35,971 nt of DNA from an uncultured Saprospiraceae bacterium (GCA_938015925.1 CALLVY010000356.1:1-35971); one strand, 5' to 3'; positions 1-9,266 are shown, counted from the stretch's first letter. A program made the numbers and translations. The notes: a model not told the origin generated them from the sequence alone.

Positions 1-1
1 T

Positions 2-604
2 ACCGCTGGCGGTTTTGCCACAAATATTCCATTGACTTTAACGGACTCTAAAATGTCAGTTCGCGTATGGTCGCCGGAAGCCGGTACGCCTATTCGCTTA
101 AAAGTCGAAGACTCCAAAGATGCTACCCACACTTGTGAAACGCAAACCAATACTACCCTTGCTGGTGCATGGGAAATATTGGAATTTGACTTTGCCAACG
201 AAGCTCCTGGAACCGCAGAATTAAGTGTTGGTTTAGCGAATGGTTGGACTTATAATATGGCTTCGATCTTTTTCAATTTTGGAACAGAAGGTGCTGTCGC
301 CGGAGAAAAAACCTATTATTTTGATGATGTTTATTTCGGGAAAATTAACGTGGGAACTTCGGATTTTGAAATAGCTGGATTAAAAGTATTTCCCAATCCA
401 AGCAATGAGTATTGGACCCTTTCTACGGAAAACGAAACGATGACTTCAGTAGCCTTATTTGACTTGCAAGGAAGACAATTACAAATGCTGCATCCTCACA
501 ATTCTAATGTAAAAATAAATGCGAAGGACTTAGCAGCCGGAATCTATATTTCTAAAATAGCAACTGCTGAAGGAATAAGTGTCGTTCGTCTTGTAAAAGA
601 ATAG
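2..604 (+). CDS. C-terminal part of a secreted protein with T9SS type A sorting domain (5' end outside window)
   Basis: Frame is open from base 2 (TAGGFATNIPLTLTD...); C-terminus LKVFPNPSNEYWTL...LFDLQGRQL...LAAGIYISKI...RLVKE is a typical Por secretion domain. Confidence 0.85.
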   Translation, partial: TAGGFATNIPLTLTDSKMSVRVWSPEAGTPIRLKVEDSKDATHTCETQTNTTLAGAWEILEFDFANEAPGTAELSVGLANGWTYNMASIFFNFGTEGAVAGEKTYYFDDVYFGKINVGTSDFEIAGLKVFPNPSNEYWTLSTENETMTSVALFDLQGRQLQMLHPHNSNVKINAKDLAAGIYISKIATAEGISVVRLVKE

Positions 605-677
605 CATTGGATAAAAGTTGCAGCTTGCAAGGGAGTGATTATTTTTAGCGCTTCTCTTTTAATGCCTGCCTTACTCC

Positions 678-715
678 ATTGGGCTTATTTCAAAATACTT
701 TGGAATAAGCCCAAT
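678..715 (+). terminator. Hairpin terminator after the T9SS protein gene
   Basis: ATTGGGCTTATT / AATAAGCCCAAT perfect 12-bp stem followed by TTATTTA. Confidence 0.75.
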
Positions 716-807
716 TTATTTAAGGGCATACCTAAATTTCGGCTTGTCTTTTAAGTAGACATAACTTACCTTGCAAGCGTATAGTCTAATTTACCTACAC
801 TTAGAAA

Positions 808-1236
808 ATGAATTACAAAAAGTCAATCATAGGTAGTTCAATTGCATTTATAGCCGCCACCAGTTGTTGCTGGTTGCCCGCTTTGATTATTGCGATTGGA
901 GGAGGAAGTACTTTAATTGGATTTAGCAATGGCTTAGAAAAATACAGTGGCATTTTTATGATCCTTGGGCTTGGACTATTAGGTTATGGCCTTTATGAAT
1001 ATCAAAATAGAAAAAACAGTTCCGCTATGAAAGAAGCCATTTTACAATCGACGATTACTTGTCCGGAGTGTGGACATAAAAAAGAGGAAACCATGCCAAC
1101 GGATGCTTGTCAATATTTTTACGAATGCGAGCATTGCAAAAAGGTTTTAAAACCGACCGGGGAAGATTGTTGCGTTTATTGCAGCTATGGAACGGTGGCT
1201 TGTCCGCCTATTCAGTTGGATCAAGATTGTTGTTAA
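808..1236 (+). CDS. MerT-like two-TM membrane segment fused to GDCCVxC-type cysteine-rich domain
   Basis: N-terminal TM with ATSCCWLPALIIAIGGGS; C-terminal CPECGHKKEETMPTDACQYFYECEHCKKVLKPTGEDCCVYCSYGTVACPPIQ. Confidence 0.85.
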   Translation: MNYKKSIIGSSIAFIAATSCCWLPALIIAIGGGSTLIGFSNGLEKYSGIFMILGLGLLGYGLYEYQNRKNSSAMKEAILQSTITCPECGHKKEETMPTDACQYFYECEHCKKVLKPTGEDCCVYCSYGTVACPPIQLDQDCC

Positions 1237-1346
1237 TTTAGAATTTGGAGACAGAAAAGGAAGGCTTAGTACGCTTAAAAGATCGATAAGGAATGACTTG
1301 GAATAAGAAGTGGAACGATTTCTAAAAACTTACCCTATAGGAAGCA

Positions 1347-1382
1347 AGACCAATAAGAGATTTCATCAACTCTTATTGGTCT
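1347..1382. terminator. Bidirectional hairpin terminator between convergent genes
   Basis: AGACCAATAAGAG / CTCTTATTGGTCT perfect 13-bp stem, 10-nt loop, between 808-1236(+) and 1402-1743(-). Confidence 0.8.
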
Positions 1383-1401
1383 CTCCTTTTCCTATCCGAG
1401 A

Positions 1402-1743
1402 CTATTCATCCGCCTTCGTAATAATTTGTTGCACATAAACATAAGGCCCATCAGGAGCAGATTGTGCAATCCGTGCACAGTACCAATCTGATCCCCATGG
1501 CAAGCCGGAATTCCAAGGGCTATTATCCGGATCCGCCCAAGTCCATTTTCTTGAATCGGAATCTGGATTGGAGGGCCAGCCGCCGGAATAAACTTCAATC
1601 TTATCTTTTTGAGCTCTGAAGGGAGCATCTGTACTCCATTCAAGCCAAAGATTTCCTTCTCTCTGGAAGGCAGTCAAGTACCAGCTAAAAGTAGCTTTAG
1701 TGGATTGGGAATTAACCATTTCTGCGTTTTTAGTCTTTTCCAT
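1402..1743 (-). CDS. Hypothetical small Trp-rich soluble protein
   Basis: 113-aa ORF with ATG start, no signal peptide, many Trp; convergent with the upstream gene across a shared terminator. Confidence 0.6.
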   Translation of the reverse strand: MEKTKNAEMVNSQSTKATFSWYLTAFQREGNLWLEWSTDAPFRAQKDKIEVYSGGWPSNPDSDSRKWTWADPDNSPWNSGLPWGSDWYCARIAQSAPDGPYVYVQQIITKADE

Positions 1744-1994
1744 ATTTTTTAAAATTTAATTTCCCTACTCTTTTTAAAATAGGCTTTTCGGGGTTTACCT
1801 TTGTAATCAAAACAGGTTAGTAATTATTCAATCAACTATTCCTATTTTCACAACAATACAAATATAAATCGTTTTCAATCTAAGCAAAAGCGTATTTTCC
1901 CTCGTTTGTAAAAGCAAGTATTTTTACGTGTACATACCACCTTTACAAAGCCTCGTTCTCTCCCTGTAAAAGTAATATGCACTTCAAAAGCTAG

Positions 1995-2306
1995 ACCTCT
2001 CCCCCAACATCAAATCATAAAAACGCAATCAGGAATTTCCTTTGGCCTTTTGAGAAAGGCTTTAATTTTTGGGAAGACCATTTGGTTTCTGGTGTCCTTA
2101 TAAAAGCAGAAGCTTACCAGCCTTCTTCCGACGGTGTCCTTCTTTACCTCAATGGCGGAGATGACCTTCAATTGATTTTAGACAAAATTGAAAGTGTGCA
2201 TGGAAAAATCATCCTTCCCAAAACCATCATTGACGAAGAAATGGGTTATTTTGCGCACTTTATCGATTCCGAAGGAAATAAGATGGGCTTACATTCTCCC
2301 AAGTAA
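1995..2306 (+). pseudogene. Truncated VOC/glyoxalase-like protein remnant (C-terminal half only)
   Basis: Open frame ...WPFEKGFNFWEDHLVSGVLIKAEAYQPSSDGVLLYLNGGDDLQLILDKIESVHGKIILPKTIIDEEMGYFAHFIDSEGNKMGLHSPK matches the second half of VOC proteins; in-frame TAG at 1992 and no ATG or N-terminal half upstream. Confidence 0.65.
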
Positions 2307-2370
2307 ACGAGAGCCATCCTAAAGTCTTTTTCCTAGGTAATCTTTTTTAATCAATACTATTCTATACCCT

Positions 2371-4203
2371 ATGAAAAAGGCAATCCTCTTTAGCTTTATT
2401 TTAATCATTGCAGCGACTACGCTTTTTGCGCAAGCAGACTTAATCGCCAATGTATACCATCGTACTACCACTTCCCTCAACGGAAATTGGAAGTACATCA
2501 TTGATCCTTATGAAAATGGATATTACAATTATCGCTACCAACCATTCGACCAACAAGAATCGCCATGGGCCAGTGCTTTTTTCTTAAACTCAAAACCTAA
2601 AAGCCCATCAGATCTCTTAGAGTATGACTTTGACCAAATGGATGACATCAAGGTTCCGGGTGATTGGAACAGTCAGAAAAAAGAACTTCTATATTATGAA
2701 GGAACGCTGTGGTATAAAAAATCATTTGATTATTCGTCTTCCAAAACTACGTCTAGAGTCTTTGTTTATTTTGAAGCCTCTAATTACAAAACGGAAGTTT
2801 ATCTAAATGGTAGAAAACTCGGAACCCATGTTGGCGGATTTACACCTTTCAATTTTGAGATCACAGAGCTGATAAAAGAGAAAGACAATTTCCTCGTCGT
2901 CAAGGTCGACAACAAAAGACTAAAAGATGGAGTCCCAACTTTAAACACCGATTGGTGGAATTACGGAGGACTCACCAGAGATGTAAAAATCATTGAAACC
3001 GCGCCCAATTTTATTCAAGATTTTTTCATCCAACTCCACCCAGAAGATGATAAAAAAATCAAAGGATATGTGGCATTAAACGGAACGCAAATAAGCCAGC
3101 AATACGTCCAAATCCAAATCCCTCAACTAGGTCTAAAAAAGAATTTAAGAACAGACGACAAGGGTTATGTAGCTTTCGAAATCCCTCTTGATAAACTTCA
3201 ATATTGGTCTTTAGAAAATCCTTTTCTCTACGAGGTAATCATTCAAGCCAAAGAGGAAGTAATAAAAGATGAAATTGGATTTCGAACGATACAAACCAAG
3301 GGCGCACAAATCCTATTGAACAACAAACCCATTTACCTAAAAGGCATTTCTATTCACGAAGAAAGTCCCTTGCGTGGCGGTAGAGGACATTCCCTGGAAG
3401 ATGCAGAGCAATTATTGGATTGGGCACAAGAATTAGGTTGCAATTATGTTCGCCTGGCTCACTATCCGCACAATGAACACATGCTTCGTTTGGCAGATAA
3501 AAAAGGGATTTTGGTCTGGGAGGAAAACCCCGTTTACTGGACGATCTCCTGGGACAATCCAGAGACCTACCAGAATGCTGAAAACCAACTCTCCGAATTG
3601 ATCGAGCGAGATAAAAATCGCGCAAGTGTGATCATCTGGTCGATGGCCAATGAAACCCCTAATGTACCTGCCCGAAATAATTTTCTAAACAAACTAGCCC
3701 AGTTCACCCGAGCAAAAGATCCCACCCGATTGATCAGTGCCGCCCTGGAACAAAAAGATTATCAGGGCAATCCTAGCATCAGAACGATAGATGATCCATT
3801 TGCGGAAGTCGTCGACGTTTTAAGTTTCAATCAATACATCGGTTGGTATGATGGACTTCCTGAAAAATGCGAAACCATTACCTGGAAAATTGAGCAAGAC
3901 AAACCCGTTTTGATTTCTGAGTTTGGTGCAGGAGCCAAACAAGGTTTGCATGGAGATAAAAATGCCAGATGGACGGAAGAATTTCAAGAAGACTTGTATG
4001 TGCAGACTTTAAAAATGATTGACAAAGTGGAAAAGGTACAGGGATTCTCTCCTTGGATCTTAGTGGATTTCAGATCGCCAAGAAGAGTCTTACCCAAAAT
4101 CCAGGAAGGTTGGAACCGCAAAGGTTTGATTGCAGAAGATGGTCAAAAAAAGAAGGCCTTTTTTATCTTACAAGATTTCTATAAAAATAAAAAAAGTCCA
4201 TAG
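2371..4203 (+). CDS. Glycoside hydrolase family 2 protein (beta-glucuronidase/beta-galactosidase-like), secreted
   Basis: Signal peptide; sugar-binding, Ig-like and TIM-barrel GH2 layout; SLNGNWKYIIDP, RLAHYPHNE, IIWSMANETP (acid/base), LISEFGAGA (nucleophile). Confidence 0.9.
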   Translation: MKKAILFSFILIIAATTLFAQADLIANVYHRTTTSLNGNWKYIIDPYENGYYNYRYQPFDQQESPWASAFFLNSKPKSPSDLLEYDFDQMDDIKVPGDWNSQKKELLYYEGTLWYKKSFDYSSSKTTSRVFVYFEASNYKTEVYLNGRKLGTHVGGFTPFNFEITELIKEKDNFLVVKVDNKRLKDGVPTLNTDWWNYGGLTRDVKIIETAPNFIQDFFIQLHPEDDKKIKGYVALNGTQISQQYVQIQIPQLGLKKNLRTDDKGYVAFEIPLDKLQYWSLENPFLYEVIIQAKEEVIKDEIGFRTIQTKGAQILLNNKPIYLKGISIHEESPLRGGRGHSLEDAEQLLDWAQELGCNYVRLAHYPHNEHMLRLADKKGILVWEENPVYWTISWDNPETYQNAENQLSELIERDKNRASVIIWSMANETPNVPARNNFLNKLAQFTRAKDPTRLISAALEQKDYQGNPSIRTIDDPFAEVVDVLSFNQYIGWYDGLPEKCETITWKIEQDKPVLISEFGAGAKQGLHGDKNARWTEEFQEDLYVQTLKMIDKVEKVQGFSPWILVDFRSPRRVLPKIQEGWNRKGLIAEDGQKKKAFFILQDFYKNKKSP

Positions 4204-4234
4204 CTGTCATTTTCCAAAGGCCACAAATTCCTCA

Positions 4235-5470
4235 TTAATCTGGACAAAGATAAGTCCGCATATCTTTGGCTTTCACATGCCCTTTCTCGACACTTGTCTC
4301 CAAGTCAGCGCAGCCTGAAATATAATCCAGCAAAAGCAGGTAGGCAATACCTCGGTTGTAATAGGCATCGGCATAATCACTTTTCAATTGAATGGCTTTA
4401 GTATAATCATCAACTGCCTTGGGTACCAAGTCTAACAACAAATACAGGTTTCCACGATTTTTATATAGCTCTGCATCATTAGGAAACTCCTCTATTCCTT
4501 TATTGAAATCCGTTAATGCACCGGCATAAGAGCCGATCATCTTTTTAGTCAAACCTCGGTTTAAAAGAGCCTCTGGATAGATGGTTCCTTTTTGAGCAAT
4601 AATGGTATTGTAATCTGCTAGCGCACTTTCTCGATCTCCCATTGTTTTCAAAACCATCGCTCTTCCAAAATAAGCTTTAGTCAGGGTTTCCTGTAACACA
4701 ATGGCTTTGTCGAAAGATGCCTTCGCTCCTGCCATATCTTTTTGTTGGTATTTTAGAATCCCTAGATTGTACCAGGAAAGAGCAAATTTGGGATCGAGTT
4801 CAATGGCCTTAGAGAAAGCTTTGATCGCAGCGTCTGTTTGATTTTGTTTGCTAAAAACCAAACCTTCTAAATCATAAGTAATGGCCTTCTCGGAATAGTC
4901 TTTCAAAAGTACGGACACCGTTTCCATGGCAACATCTAATTTCTCCTCTTCGATTTGCTCAATCAATTGTCCTAAAAGTTGCGCCTCTTTTTCTAATAGC
5001 TCATTGGCTTGAATGGTTTTATCTAAAATGTCATAATAGTAATTCAATTTCTGATAACTACTCAACTGGAGCAATGCTTTTTCAGGTTCATAAACCAATA
5101 GGTTTAGCACACCTCTGTTGTCAGAGTAGCCATAAAGATCTGAAACATAAGGATTGATCCGTCTAGCTTGATCAAAATCCGTTCTAGCTTCCGTTTCCAT
5201 ACCAAGCATGGTTTTAAATTTGGCACGTAAGATGAGCGCCTCTGCAGAACTGGGATACTGAGCGACGACACTTTCGAGGGTAAGAAAAGCTTCTTCAAAA
5301 TCCAACATACTCATTTCTTGTTCTGCTTTTCGCAGCATAGGCCAAGGAGTCGAACTTAGATTTTCGGCAGAGTAAGTTCTTCCCATTTGCTGAGAAGACA
5401 TATTTCTGGTTTGGGCCTCTAAAGGAGCAGTAGAAAAAGACAGAATACAAAGAACAATTAACACTCTCAT
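4235..5470 (-). CDS. Secreted tetratricopeptide repeat (TPR) protein
   Basis: Multiple TPR units (AITYDLEGLVFSKQNQTDAAIKAFSKAIELDPKFALSWYNLGILKYQQKDMAGAKASFDKAI...); signal peptide starts at internal ATG (MRVLIVLCILSFSTAPLEAQ), so start 5470 preferred over 5509. Confidence 0.88.
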   Translation of the reverse strand: MRVLIVLCILSFSTAPLEAQTRNMSSQQMGRTYSAENLSSTPWPMLRKAEQEMSMLDFEEAFLTLESVVAQYPSSAEALILRAKFKTMLGMETEARTDFDQARRINPYVSDLYGYSDNRGVLNLLVYEPEKALLQLSSYQKLNYYYDILDKTIQANELLEKEAQLLGQLIEQIEEEKLDVAMETVSVLLKDYSEKAITYDLEGLVFSKQNQTDAAIKAFSKAIELDPKFALSWYNLGILKYQQKDMAGAKASFDKAIVLQETLTKAYFGRAMVLKTMGDRESALADYNTIIAQKGTIYPEALLNRGLTKKMIGSYAGALTDFNKGIEEFPNDAELYKNRGNLYLLLDLVPKAVDDYTKAIQLKSDYADAYYNRGIAYLLLLDYISGCADLETSVEKGHVKAKDMRTYLCPD

Positions 5471-5576
5471 ACTTTGGGTTTTAATGGTTTGCTGATGCTC
5501 AAAAAGCACCTACTTGTTTTGACCAAAACTGCAGGTCGATAAATAAAATGGCTTTAAATCTAAGCCTCTATTTTTG

Positions 5577-5795
5577 TCAGGATTCTTTCTTCTCCTTTTC
5601 CAATCTTTCTGTACCCTGTCCCAAAGAAGGTATCAGCCCATAGACTACAAGTCCAAGGGCCCCTACGATTATACAGATCACGCCAAGTAACCAAAATTTG
5701 ATCATGAAAAACATCTGGTCAGTTCCCAAATAAAGGTATTCAAAAACAAACCCTATGATTAGAAGCAGGAGGGAAACAATAGTCTCTTTATTCAT
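5577..5795 (-). CDS. Small two-TM membrane protein, hypothetical
   Basis: 72 aa with two hydrophobic helices and a charged C-tail. Confidence 0.6.
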   Translation of the reverse strand: MNKETIVSLLLLIIGFVFEYLYLGTDQMFFMIKFWLLGVICIIVGALGLVVYGLIPSLGQGTERLEKEKKES

Positions 5796-5815
5796 AATTA
5801 GAATTCTTTAAGTTT

Positions 5816-5978
5816 GAAGTTGTTTAAAAATGAATTGATGGTTTATTTGCAAGTCATTGATTCCTAATAACTTCAGCTCTTTTTATTCCCATAGCTACGG
5901 CTATGAAATGAAAAAGGAGCTTCGTTCTAGAAATCAAGCACTTACAACTAAATCCAGAACACATTATTAAACAGCTTC
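5816..5978. repeat. ~163-nt imperfect palindrome (single long hairpin, TACG apex)
   Basis: Left arm 5816-5895 and reverse complement of right arm 5900-5978 align along their length: GAAG(T/C)TGTTTAA(A/T)AATG..., TTG(C/T)AAGT..TTGATT(C/T)CTA, AGCTC(-)TTTTT.ATT..CATAGC; loop 5896-5899. Confidence 0.8.
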
Positions 5979-6405
5979 TTTGATAAAATTGGCCTTAAAC
6001 GAAATAGAATCATTTCTAAAAACTAATTTTTCAGTCAAAAAACAAACGAATGCAAAACTATCTTTTTTAATAGTAAAACTATCATAATTATAACATCCCT
6101 AGTTCCTTATTTGTTCGGTCTTACTAAATGATTAATTTCTAAAGATGAAAATTACTTAAGCCCAATCCCTTACTCTTGCAGGTAATACACGGATCTTACA
6201 CCTCGACTTACCAAGCTACACCGCCCGCTTTTTTTCCAAAAACATTTTTTGCTAAAAACAATTCCCTTTCCCAAGAAACCAATCCCCTACCCCCTTCCAT
6301 CTCTCCCATTTTTTCCGTAACTTCGTAAGTTCTACAGCGAACTATTCTTTTTAGAATAATGCTGGCTACGAGAGAACTGCTATTTTTAACCACAACAGCA
6401 CAACT

Positions 6406-7443
6406 ATGAACATCGATGTGTCCACCTGTATTGCTGATTTGCTGTACGAGCACCGTTCCGTAATCATTCCTGATTTCGGCGGAATCGTTGGTATTTACCA
6501 ATCTGCTCAAGTCGATCATATTCAGGGAACGATGTTGCCACCCTCTCTGGCACTGCGTTTCAATGAAAATCTAGTCATCAATGATGGCGTACTTATAAGT
6601 CATATCCGCAAACAATACCAACTCAATCTTGAAGACGCACAGTTTGTGGTCCGCAATCATGTGGAGCAACTCAATAAGAAGCTGAGCCGAAAGGAAATTT
6701 TGGTTTTCCCAGGCATTGGCCGATTGTACCGTGATTTTGAAAATCAACTGCGCTTCCTACAAGACAGCACCAACTATAATACCGATGCCTTCGGCATCCC
6801 CGAGATTCAATTCTTCCCAATCCTCAGGAATCGCGAAACCGCACCAAGGGAAGCACCAGCACCAACGCCTAGCAGCCCTGTAGTCGCGCCGAGTAAAAAA
6901 GCGCCTTGGCTTCAACAATTGGCCAAACAGGAAATGGTACCGCTTGCAGCAAGTGCAATGGTATTGGTTATTGCTATGGCTATCTTTTTTGGGCCACGTC
7001 CCAATTCAGAGAAAGGCTTTAAAGCCCAGCCTGTAGCTGAGCGGATCAATGAAAGACCAACAGTAGAAAGTCGCTCTGCTATTTTAGATCTTGTAACAGG
7101 AGCGAAAGAGGAAGTAGTACCTGTAAAGGAAAAAGTACCTCCTAAAGTCCAAGAAGAAGAAATTGACGAAGAATACGCTTCTGAAATTAATACAGAAGCA
7201 TCAACCTTGGCTCCTCAGGAAAAAGTCTGTATCGTCATCACTGGAGCTTTCGGGCAAAAATCGAGCGTCAAAAAACGACTCAACCAAATTGTAAAAATGG
7301 GCTTCGCCCCTTACCAGGATAAAAAAGGTAAACTCACTCGTGTTGGGATTCAATTTTCTTACGAATCAGAACGGGATGTTGAGAATACCGTAAAATTATT
7401 GAAGAAGAAAGTGGAAAAGAAATCTTGGATTCTATCTAAGTAG
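6406..7443 (+). CDS. HU-CCDC81-like N-terminal domain, TM segment and C-terminal SPOR domain protein
   Basis: N-term IADLLYEHRSVIIPDFGGIVGIYQSAQVDHIQGTMLPPSLALRFNENLVINDGVL; one TM (VPLAASAMVLVIAMAIFFG); C-term CIVITGAFGQKSSVKKRLNQIVKMGFAPYQDKKGKLTRVGIQF. Confidence 0.85.
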   Translation: MNIDVSTCIADLLYEHRSVIIPDFGGIVGIYQSAQVDHIQGTMLPPSLALRFNENLVINDGVLISHIRKQYQLNLEDAQFVVRNHVEQLNKKLSRKEILVFPGIGRLYRDFENQLRFLQDSTNYNTDAFGIPEIQFFPILRNRETAPREAPAPTPSSPVVAPSKKAPWLQQLAKQEMVPLAASAMVLVIAMAIFFGPRPNSEKGFKAQPVAERINERPTVESRSAILDLVTGAKEEVVPVKEKVPPKVQEEEIDEEYASEINTEASTLAPQEKVCIVITGAFGQKSSVKKRLNQIVKMGFAPYQDKKGKLTRVGIQFSYESERDVENTVKLLKKKVEKKSWILSK

Positions 7444-7468
7444 AAGCTTGGTTAGTATCACTTGCTAC

Positions 7469-7505
7469 AAAAAGCGTCAATGCCTCTGGTATTGACGCTT
7501 TTTTA
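7469..7505 (+). terminator. Intrinsic terminator
   Basis: AAAAAGCGTCAAT-(GCC TCT GGT)-ATTGACGCTTTTTT; long stem plus T-run 26 bp after stop. Confidence 0.9.
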
Positions 7506-7780
7506 ATCCCTACTTTTAGGAATAAAGTCGCTGAAACAAGCCAAATCCCTCCAAAAAATGCCCTTCCGGAGCACAAATTCACACCACCATTAAGCAGCAT
7601 CCAATTTTATTCAAATTCCCACTCCAATAGTTATATTTGGCAATCCAATTCATCCCCCAAAGGTAATTCCTAGAAAACAATGAATTTTACATTTAATTTC
7701 ACCAAATACACTTACACCAAATTAAATTTTTAATTCAATTTATATTTGATGTAAATTCAAAATTAAATTCTTCAATTTCT

Positions 7781-7812
7781 TTTGTCTTATTGAACTTTCC
7801 CACTTACATTTG
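7781..7812 (+). promoter_or_regulatory. Bacteroidota-type promoter upstream of kdsA
   Basis: TTTG-N20-TACATTTG matches the TTTG/TAnnTTTG consensus. Confidence 0.55.
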
Positions 7813-7865
7813 CGTTTCTATTATAGAAATACGAAGTGAAAAACACTTTAATTTAGAACAAGAAT

Positions 7866-8678
7866 ATGCTAAATCAAATTCCCAAAATAAAACACCTGGA
7901 CACTGGCCATTTTTTTTTGATTGCCGGCCCTTGTGCCATTGAAGGAGAAGATATAGCATTCGAGATTGCCAGGAAGGTAAAAGCCCTTTGTACCGAATTA
8001 GAAATTCCTTACATTTTTAAAGGTTCTTACCGCAAAGCCAATCGATCGAGATTGGATTCTTTTACAGGAATTGGAGATGAAAAAGCATTAAAGATTCTTC
8101 GCAAGATTGGCTCAGAGCTAGATCTCCCAGTTACCACCGACATTCACACGGTAGAAGAGGCAGCAATGGCTGCAGCTTATGTTGATGTCTTACAAATTCC
8201 GGCCTTTCTTTGCCGCCAGACTGATTTATTGGTCGCCGCAGCTAAAACGGGAAAAGTAGTGAATATCAAGAAGGGACAGTTTTTAAGTGCCGAGGCAATG
8301 CAGTTTGCACTAAATAAGGTACAAGAATCAGGAAATGACCAAGTGATGTTGACCGAACGCGGCACTACATTTGGATATCAGGATCTGGTCGTGGATTTCA
8401 GAGGGATCCCTGTAATGCAAGAAATGGGTGCTCCAGTTATTTTGGATTGTACGCATTCATTGCAGCAGCCCAATCAAAGCAGTGGCGTAACGGGCGGTAA
8501 GCCGGCAATGATCAGCACCATTGCCAAAGCAGGGATAGCGGTCGGAGTCGATGGCTTATTTATCGAAACCCACCCTAATCCAGCAGCAGCTAAATCGGAT
8601 GGAGCCAATATGCTACCATTAGACCAATTAGGCGATTTACTTAAATCATTGATAAAAATTAGGAACTCAGTAAAATAA
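7866..8678 (+). CDS. kdsA: 3-deoxy-8-phosphooctulonate synthase
   Basis: LIAGPCAIEGEDIAFEIA, FKGSYRKANRSR, LQIPAFLCRQTDLL, NIKKGQF, LTERGTTFGYQDLVVDFR, DCTHSLQQPN, IETHPNPAAAKSDGANMLPL. Confidence 0.97.
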   Translation: MLNQIPKIKHLDTGHFFLIAGPCAIEGEDIAFEIARKVKALCTELEIPYIFKGSYRKANRSRLDSFTGIGDEKALKILRKIGSELDLPVTTDIHTVEEAAMAAAYVDVLQIPAFLCRQTDLLVAAAKTGKVVNIKKGQFLSAEAMQFALNKVQESGNDQVMLTERGTTFGYQDLVVDFRGIPVMQEMGAPVILDCTHSLQQPNQSSGVTGGKPAMISTIAKAGIAVGVDGLFIETHPNPAAAKSDGANMLPLDQLGDLLKSLIKIRNSVK

Positions 8679-8755
8679 TCCAAATATAAAAGTAGCATTA
8701 ATTGCTATTTACAGAATTTTATTCTATTTTAATTATAATCAAAACCGAGAGGCGC

Positions 8756-9202
8756 ATGAACAGCTTCAAGCAAAAAGTAGCAACCTTTATCTTAGTCTTA
8801 TTCTCCTTATCTGTCTTTGCACAGCAAGCAGAAAAGACCTTGGTAAAATCTTTTAACATCGACGGAACCCAAGAAGTCATTCTAGACCTTCCTGGCTCAG
8901 TGGAAGTCAAACACTGGAACAGCAAAGTAATGCGAATCCAAATGACGATTTCTCTAGAGAATGGTTCAGATCCAATGTTAAAATCACTGGTAACCGCTGG
9001 ACGTTACAACATTAACGCTGTAACCAAAGACGGTGATTATCGAATAGAAGCTCCCAATATGGCTAGAGAAATCAAGCTAAAAGGGCAGCCTTTAAAGGAA
9101 AAAATCGCCTATACGGTCTTTACGCCAGAGCGTATTTCCGTAACCTTAGCCGATGATACCTCCACCTCTACCGAAGAAGATTCAGATGATGCCTCATTAT
9201 AG
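8756..9202 (+). CDS. Small secreted protein, DUF4097-like/hypothetical, paralog of the next gene
   Basis: ATG at 8756 gives a signal peptide (MNSFKQKVATFILVLFSLSVFAQ); shares a motif with 9341-9787. Confidence 0.75.
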   Translation: MNSFKQKVATFILVLFSLSVFAQQAEKTLVKSFNIDGTQEVILDLPGSVEVKHWNSKVMRIQMTISLENGSDPMLKSLVTAGRYNINAVTKDGDYRIEAPNMAREIKLKGQPLKEKIAYTVFTPERISVTLADDTSTSTEEDSDDASL

Positions 9203-9229
9203 GCAATAAATATATCTAAAATAACCGTT

Positions 9230-9266
9230 AAAGGGTATAATGCTGACAATCAGTGTTGTACCCTTT
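9230..9266 (+). terminator. Hairpin terminator
   Basis: AAAGGGTATAATGCTGA-CAA-TCAGTGTTGTACCCTTT; 17-bp stem counting G-U pairs. Confidence 0.65.
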
